Assembly: GCA_021828345.1 (NCBI GenBank)
Contig: JAJZJI010000020.1
Location: 1 to 16,552 of the forward strand
Length of the DNA stretch: 16,552 bases
Direction: 5' to 3'
Source: Microcaldota archaeon
GTDB taxonomy: Archaea > Micrarchaeota > Micrarchaeia > Micrarchaeales > Micrarchaeaceae
Shown here: in pieces, positions 13,471 to 16,552 of the stretch
Position numbering within the stretch: the stretch's first letter is position 1
How the letters are laid out: every line of letters begins with the position of its first letter
Position numbers and translations under genes: made by a program
The notes under the pieces: model-generated
Told to the model about the DNA's origin: nothing
Databases searched by the model: none
What the model saw: the letters and a program-made list of their open reading frames with translations, nothing else

Positions 13471-14760
13471 TTAATCACTCTTTTCTACTATCTTATCAAT
13501 CACATAAGCCAGTCCGATTACCAATACTAATGCTAAATCTGGAATATACTTTGCTACTCCTGTGCCTATATACCAAAGCGGATAGAATGTCATTATAACC
13601 ATTATTTCTACCAGAATATTCTCGTGGCGTTTTATCTTTATTATAGTTTCATAAAGCAATACTATTGTTATTATTGCAAACGCACCCCATAGCATATAGA
13701 CATTGCTGAATATTCCAAGCCCTTGTATGTTTGCGAATGCTGGAGCGAACTCCTGCACGGTTTCAAAGAGCGGTATGGTATTTTGAATGTGCTGATAACC
13801 TATTAGATAAGTTAGGTAGTGTATGAAATGCGGTAGTATTGGTATGCTCGCTATAATCAATAGTCCAAACAATATAAGTGTCGGCTTGAGCTTTGTTCTT
13901 GTCTTAAAAACCCTAATCATAAATTCCTGCTTTGCCAATACGAGGTAAAGCAATAAGTTTATCAGCGTTATGCCTAAAATTGCTATCAGATTTATTGGAA
14001 TAAAAATATTATGTATTGTAAATCCACTTAACGCAAAGCCAGCTCTATAAGCTAATAATCCAGCGTTTCCGATTATTGCGAATACCGACAATATAGCGAA
14101 TACTTTTAGCGTGTGCTTTAATTCTTTGTTGTTTAGTATGAAGAGGTATAGTATATAAGCTATTGCTATTGCGGGAATTATTGCTGTGGTAACGGTAAAG
14201 TATTTACTTCCCAGAAGCGAGCCTATGTATATTACGCCAGCAAAGAAGCTGTAAGCCAGTGATTTTTTCTTCAAAGCAAAGTATAAACTGACAAATACTG
14301 CTATGACGCTCATAAATCCTACTGCTTCCTCCTGAAACATTCCGCCAGTAAATTGCTGAAATATTATGCTCATAGAGAATAGCAACACAACTGCACTTAT
14401 TTTAGCCACTTTATTGTCAAAGAAAGCGTATAACAAAATAGCCATCAATATAAGCATTATTGGAGGATAAAGATTTGCGATTTGATATAGGGGAAATCCA
14501 GTTAGCTTTAAATAACCAGCAAGCCAGTAAGGGATTATAACTCCAAATCTATTGCTACTACAAGATGCACCACAAGGATAAGCCAAGCCTGAAACTGGTA
14601 TGCTTCCGTGCTGTGCCAGTAATGTTGTCAATTCCATATACATATAAGGGTCAAATTCGTAGAAATTTCCAGCAGTATTGCTTTGAATTGCAAATAAGAA
14701 GACTATACCTGCTAATATTACCAATATAGCAAGTGGGATATATTTTTTGTATTCTGACAT
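13471..14760 (-). CDS. aglB (N-terminal part): N-terminal transmembrane half of a split AglB/STT3 oligosaccharyltransferase
   Basis: 429 aa, about 10-12 membrane helices, from ATG 14760 behind the ribosome site GTGATTGA. After helix 1 the first outer loop has 'NFYEFDPYMYM' (32-42), the first acidic motif (D37-P-Y) that binds metal and lipid-linked sugar. The second acidic motif region is 'GGMFQEEAVGF' (139-149), where E144/E145 stand in for the usual D-x-D/E. The EL5 TIXE motif is FETVQEFAP (332-340; T334-VQ-E337). 'YIGTGVAKYIPDLAL' (397-411) matches the final helices; Lys is at the position where an Arg often contacts the sequon. These residues transfer a glycan from a lipid carrier to Asn. 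The protein ends just after the last helix, without the WWDYG domain, which is encoded 1.4 kb downstream at 11317-12063. The full enzyme would be about 720 aa, within the normal AglB range. Confidence 0.85.
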   Translation of the reverse strand: MSEYKKYIPLAILVILAGIVFLFAIQSNTAGNFYEFDPYMYMELTTLLAQHGSIPVSGLAYPCGASCSSNRFGVIIPYWLAGYLKLTGFPLYQIANLYPPIMLILMAILLYAFFDNKVAKISAVVLLFSMSIIFQQFTGGMFQEEAVGFMSVIAVFVSLYFALKKKSLAYSFFAGVIYIGSLLGSKYFTVTTAIIPAIAIAYILYLFILNNKELKHTLKVFAILSVFAIIGNAGLLAYRAGFALSGFTIHNIFIPINLIAILGITLINLLLYLVLAKQEFMIRVFKTRTKLKPTLILFGLLIIASIPILPHFIHYLTYLIGYQHIQNTIPLFETVQEFAPAFANIQGLGIFSNVYMLWGAFAIITIVLLYETIIKIKRHENILVEIMVIMTFYPLWYIGTGVAKYIPDLALVLVIGLAYVIDKIVEKSD

Positions 14761-14816
14761 TCAATCACTTATATTCTGACATTCAATCACTTATATTCTG
14801 ACATTCAATCACTTAT
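14751..14816 (-). repeat. Perfect 22-bp x3 tandem repeat duplicating a ribosome site and start codon
   Basis: Three identical 22-bp units (14751-14772, 14773-14794, 14795-14816) follow one another without gaps. On the minus strand each unit holds AAGTGATTGA followed by ATGTCAGAATAT. The last copy in reading order is the true ribosome site and first codons of the AglB N-terminal gene. The two upstream copies each form a complete mini-ORF, ATGTCAGAATATAAGTGA (MSEYK), whose stop is part of the next ribosome site. The stop of the upstream 70-aa gene also lies in the first copy. The units are not a multiple of three, so each start is in a new frame. A recent slippage duplication seems likely; it could tune expression by repeated termination and reinitiation. 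Confidence 0.95.
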
Positions 14817-15021
14817 ACTTATTTACTGATTTTACAGAATAAGCTATAAAAAATGTAACAATAATTACTACTGCAACTAAATATACATAACCATAATAGT
14901 TAAATCCAATTAGCCCTGTCCAAAAGAAGCCGAATAAAAAGAAAAATGCTCCGACCAATCCTATGCCAAAATAAGTAATTAGACTAACACCTTTGCTTTT
15001 AGTTTTTGTTTTGGTTTCCAT
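14809..15021 (-). CDS. 70-aa two-helix membrane protein
   Basis: ATG 15021 has the strongest ribosome site in the region (GGAGATTGAC). A lysine/threonine-rich start (METKTKTKSKG) precedes two hydrophobic helices at about 12-35 and 43-63 and a basic tail ending V-N-K-Y-K. The stop TGA lies inside the first tandem-repeat ribosome site, so it is coupled to the mini-ORFs and to the oligosaccharyltransferase N-terminal gene. Its layout resembles the candidate coat protein at 10811-11080, so it could be a virion membrane protein or an enzyme partner. No family was recognised. Confidence 0.65.
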   Translation of the reverse strand: METKTKTKSKGVSLITYFGIGLVGAFFFLFGFFWTGLIGFNYYGYVYLVAVVIIVTFFIAYSVKSVNKYK

Positions 15022-15022
15022 G

Positions 15023-15079
15023 TCAATCTCCTTTTAATTTTTTTAGAATTATCGTTATTGACAGTCCTCCTTCTACCAT
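15023..15079 (-). CDS. Possible 18-aa leader peptide
   Basis: AGGTAATTAAA precedes ATG 15079, and the frame (MVEGGLSITIILKKLKGD) stops at a TGA that overlaps the GGAGATTGAC ribosome site of the next gene. It fills an otherwise empty 63-base gap. It repeats the habit here of ending one frame inside the next ribosome site. Too short to be sure. Confidence 0.2.
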   Translation of the reverse strand: MVEGGLSITIILKKLKGD

Positions 15080-15084
15080 TTTAA

Positions 15085-15288
15085 TTACCTAATCATTTCA
15101 TTATTTATCCTTTTCCTTTTTTCTTTTATTATCTTTTCCCAGTTTATTGCTTTAATTAATGCTGACGCTACTACTTCATCAAGCTTTACTTTTACTTCCT
15201 TGCTAATCTCTATATGACTATTTTCATCAATCATATGTATGTAGTCATTAAGAAATTTAAACAGCTTTCTTCTGCTTATTAAGTTCAT
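15085..15288 (-). CDS. 67-aa basic helical protein, possible histone-fold
   Basis: The frame from ATG 15288 overlaps the end of the HTH gene by 32 bases; an internal start at MIDENSH would give 49 aa. The product is helical and basic. The segment 'ISKEVKVKLDEVVASALIKA' (28-47), followed by I-x-x-x-x-x-I and 'KEKRKRIN' (56-62), recalls the central long helix and RKRI turn of small archaeal histone-fold proteins. That likeness is weak and from memory. A DNA-binding or regulatory role suits its place among small early-type genes. Other coiled helical proteins would look the same. Confidence 0.5.
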   Translation of the reverse strand: MNLISRRKLFKFLNDYIHMIDENSHIEISKEVKVKLDEVVASALIKAINWEKIIKEKRKRINNEMIR

Positions 15289-15478
15289 TTAGTTCATCTC
15301 TGTGTTTCTTGCGGTTTAGTTTATTGCATTCTTCTATCTTCTGTTTATAATCTCCTACATAATAAGCTACTTTTACATAATGTAAGTTCATAAGCCTGGA
15401 GATATTTGCGATAGATTCACCGTCCGCTTTTAATCTTTTCATTCTTTCTATTTGTTCATTTGTTATCTTTTGTTTCAT
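15257..15478 (-). CDS. 73-aa helix-turn-helix DNA-binding protein
   Basis: ATG 15478 is preceded by GTGATTAA, the standard local ribosome site. Residues 4-42 read as a homeodomain-like HTH: first helix 'NEQIERMKRLKADG', then 'ESIANISRLMNLHYVKVAYY' (turn near M35-N36-L37, recognition helix after it). The remainder is a lysine/asparagine-rich charged helix (44-73) that could bind DNA or dimerise. Such small HTH proteins are common transcription regulators or transposase-type DNA-binding modules; here a regulator of the element's own genes is likely. No further domain is present. Confidence 0.65.
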   Translation of the reverse strand: MKQKITNEQIERMKRLKADGESIANISRLMNLHYVKVAYYVGDYKQKIEECNKLNRKKHRDELNELNKQKKAV

Positions 15479-15519
15479 TTAATCACTTTTCTATTCTTTA
15501 ATATACTTTAATATATTTT

Positions 15520-15681
15520 TTATAATTCTTTTAACACCAAATTTTTCTTTACAAAATGCTTGTATTCTGTTAATGCCTGATTATAATCCTTCTTACTTTC
15601 TAAATAATTTTTGTAAGCGTCGCTTAATTTTTTCTTTTTTTTATTAAATTCTTCCTGTAAATTTGTTTTTTTATTTTCCAT
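15520..15681 (-). CDS. 53-aa lysine-rich coiled-coil protein
   Basis: ATG 15681 follows GTGATTAA, in which the stop of the 128-aa gene (TGA 15686-15688) is embedded. The product (MENKKTNLQEEFNKKKKKLS, then a heptad-like KNYLESKKDYNQALTEYKHF) is wholly helical, about 28% Lys, with no hydrophobic core, so a coiled coil or nucleic-acid-binding tail is likely. No family was recognised. Ribosome site and spacing make a real gene probable. Confidence 0.55.
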   Translation of the reverse strand: MENKKTNLQEEFNKKKKKLSDAYKNYLESKKDYNQALTEYKHFVKKNLVLKEL

Positions 15682-15685
15682 TTAA

Positions 15686-16072
15686 TCACTTTTTATTTTT
15701 TAATATATTTTTAATTTCTGCATTTATCCTATCAGTTTCAATTCTATTATTTTCCACATCTATTCTAACAGCATCATTATAACCTTTATCATAACCTTTT
15801 ATATGACTTTTAGCAAGAGCGTTTATAAATATAGGTTTGCAGTAATTAAAAATTTGCATATCGTTTCCTGCTCCTTGTTCCCGACATTTTTCCAACATCT
15901 CTTCATATATTTTATCTAAATCATTCAAAAACAAACCTATTTGATTATTCCAATCTTCTATAAGTCCATCAAATCCTTCATCTCCAATTATTTCTTCCAA
16001 ATCTTTTAGTGTTATTAAGTCCTGCTTTTCCTTAATATTATATTTATTTTTTATTTCTTCATTTGTTCCCAT
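15686..16072 (-). CDS. 128-aa acidic helical hypothetical protein
   Basis: The start at ATG 16072 is chosen because GATGATTAA lies immediately upstream; a longer in-frame version begins six codons earlier inside the preceding gene. The protein is helical and acidic in the middle (DLEEIIGDEGFDGLIEDWNN, about 24-43). It has two Cys at about 64 and 78, a 'KGYDKGYNDAV' turn (about 93-103) and a basic C-terminus. No membrane segment or known motif was recognised. It is one of a cluster of small soluble proteins at the presumed 5' end of the transcript. Confidence 0.6.
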   Translation of the reverse strand: MGTNEEIKNKYNIKEKQDLITLKDLEEIIGDEGFDGLIEDWNNQIGLFLNDLDKIYEEMLEKCREQGAGNDMQIFNYCKPIFINALAKSHIKGYDKGYNDAVRIDVENNRIETDRINAEIKNILKNKK

Positions 16073-16073
16073 T

Positions 16074-16178
16074 TTAATCATCTTCTTCAATTTCTTCTAT
16101 TATGGTTTCCATTAATTGTTTGCCATATTTATCATTTAAATTTCTCTCTTTAATTAATACCTTGAGATGTTCTACCAT
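16074..16178 (-). CDS. 34-aa acidic mini-protein (start uncertain)
   Basis: The frame MVEHLKVLIKERNLNDKYGK continues to an acidic end (E-E-I-E-E-D-D) and stops one base before the 128-aa gene. Two starts are possible: ATG 16178, or GTG 16196, which overlaps the upstream stop as GTGA and would give 40 aa. Tight packing on both sides supports a real gene; its function is unknown. Confidence 0.4.
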   Translation of the reverse strand: MVEHLKVLIKERNLNDKYGKQLMETIIEEIEEDD

Positions 16179-16192
16179 CCTTGCTCTTTCAA

Positions 16193-16354
16193 TCACTCGT
16201 GCTTAACATTTGTATTTAACAATTCCTCATATATTTTTGACATAGTTACAAAAAGTTCTGTTGTTAGTTTTTTGTCTTCACTTGCTCTTACTAAAACTGC
16301 TATCATATAAGGTATTGCTACTTTTAGTTTCTCATAATTAGTATATCTAAACAT
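16193..16354 (-). CDS. 53-aa hypothetical protein, first gene of the minus-strand run
   Basis: ATG 16354 is weakly preceded by GAGATT. The product (MFRYTNYEKLKVAIPYMIAV, then LVRASEDKKLTTELFVTMSK and a polar end) is helical with an amphipathic or weakly hydrophobic N-terminal half. Its TGA stop lies within GTGATTGA, the local ribosome-site pattern. The frame stays open ~60 bases upstream into the GC-rich tail, but no ATG is found there. It is the last AT-rich gene before the composition break at about 16367. No family was recognised. Confidence 0.45.
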   Translation of the reverse strand: MFRYTNYEKLKVAIPYMIAVLVRASEDKKLTTELFVTMSKIYEELLNTNVKHE

Positions 16355-16366
16355 AATCTCTTTTTT

Positions 16367-16552
16367 AGCCAGCTCTCCGCCTCCCAGCTCCAGCAGGCAA
16401 ACAACCTCAACTTCTACGCAGAGCAGTCGAGCCTTACCTTGAGCCTAACTATGTAAGGAACAGGTTCAGGCACTATCTTGAGCTAGCAGGCTTGGACGAG
16501 GTCTATGATACGAGCGACGAGCAGCAGGGCAGGAGGCCCAGAAGGCTGCACA
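16367..16552. other. GC-rich tail with abrupt composition change
   Basis: From about 16367 the sequence switches from strongly AT-rich to clearly GC-rich within a few bases (after a T6 run and AGCC). The plus strand here has the strong third-base C/G preference of a coding region, first in one frame (SASQLQQANNLNFYAEQS) and then, after about 16428, in another. All genes to the left lie on the minus strand and use AT-rich codons. This could be a provirus-host boundary, a recently acquired gene, or a chimeric contig end. Confidence 0.8.
16429..16552 (+). CDS. Fragment resembling a tyrosine recombinase/integrase catalytic domain
   Basis: An open plus-strand frame runs off the end of the window, reading EPYLEPNYVRNRFRHYLELA, then GLDEVYDTSDEQQGRRPRRL and H. 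In archaeal tyrosine recombinases the region before box II reads '...Y-V-R-x-x-F-x-x-Y-x-x-x-A-G-L-D...Y...G-R...L-H', followed by H-S-L-R-H; the fragment stops just where that box would begin. No start codon precedes it in frame, and the coding signal to its left is in a different frame, so it is a fragment or frameshifted. The catalytic Arg/His/Tyr residues themselves lie outside the window, so the family call is tentative. Confidence 0.4.

Noticed and set aside
14751..14816. Tandem repeats as a CRISPR array or iteron origin
   Set aside because: The units abut with no spacers and each contains a ribosome site and start codon that line up with the downstream gene; a duplicated translation-start module explains them better.

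Overview
The window looks like the interior of an archaeal virus, provirus or virus-like element. It is AT-rich, and every convincing gene from about 16354 down to base 1 lies on the minus strand, tightly packed with ATGA/TAATG overlaps and gaps of a few bases. Ribosome sites of the type GGTGA, GTGATT or GGAGAT match the 3' end of archaeal 16S rRNA. The protein content is archaeal: an MCM-like helicase, an AglB-type oligosaccharyltransferase and a DUF2341-like surface protein. No tRNA, rRNA or CRISPR array was seen. The host cannot be named from this sequence; a DPANN archaeon, Thermoplasmata or Thaumarchaeota would all fit.

Reading in the direction of transcription (high to low coordinates): (1) 16354-14809 holds small, lysine-rich early-type genes, including an HTH protein, a possible histone-fold protein and a two-helix membrane protein. 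(2) 14760-11317 encodes an oligosaccharyltransferase cut in two. The polytopic catalytic half (429 aa, with the DPY, QEE and TVQE motifs) is separated from its WWDYG-type globular half (248 aa, plus a 46-aa membrane anchor in another frame) by two small membrane proteins and a Vsr-like, homing-type endonuclease. (3) 11309-10395 holds small membrane proteins, one of which resembles the two-helix coat proteins of spindle-shaped viruses, and an unknown 105-aa protein. (4) 10288-6541 is a glycan-building operon: a membrane protein, two GT-A-type glycosyltransferases, an FkbM methyltransferase and a GT4 glycosyltransferase, followed by a small membrane protein at 6530-6318. (5) 6309-2216 is the replication block: a lysine-rich 493-aa protein translationally coupled to a compact family B DNA polymerase with phi29-like (protein-primed) features but no exonuclease domain, then an MCM-like AAA+ helicase. 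(6) 2148-1 encodes a 53-aa protein, a P-loop ATPase that may package DNA, a 57-aa basic protein and the start of a large sequon-rich secreted protein.

My reading is that the element carries its own N-glycosylation pathway (glycosyltransferases, methyltransferase and split oligosaccharyltransferase), plausibly to decorate its own sequon-rich surface proteins. Replication would depend on a protein-primed-like polymerase together with an MCM-type helicase.

The last ~185 bases (from about 16367) differ sharply: they are GC-rich, and the plus strand encodes a fragment that resembles a tyrosine recombinase. This may be a provirus boundary or an assembly junction. Apart from that tail, no gap longer than 300 bases lacks a gene.
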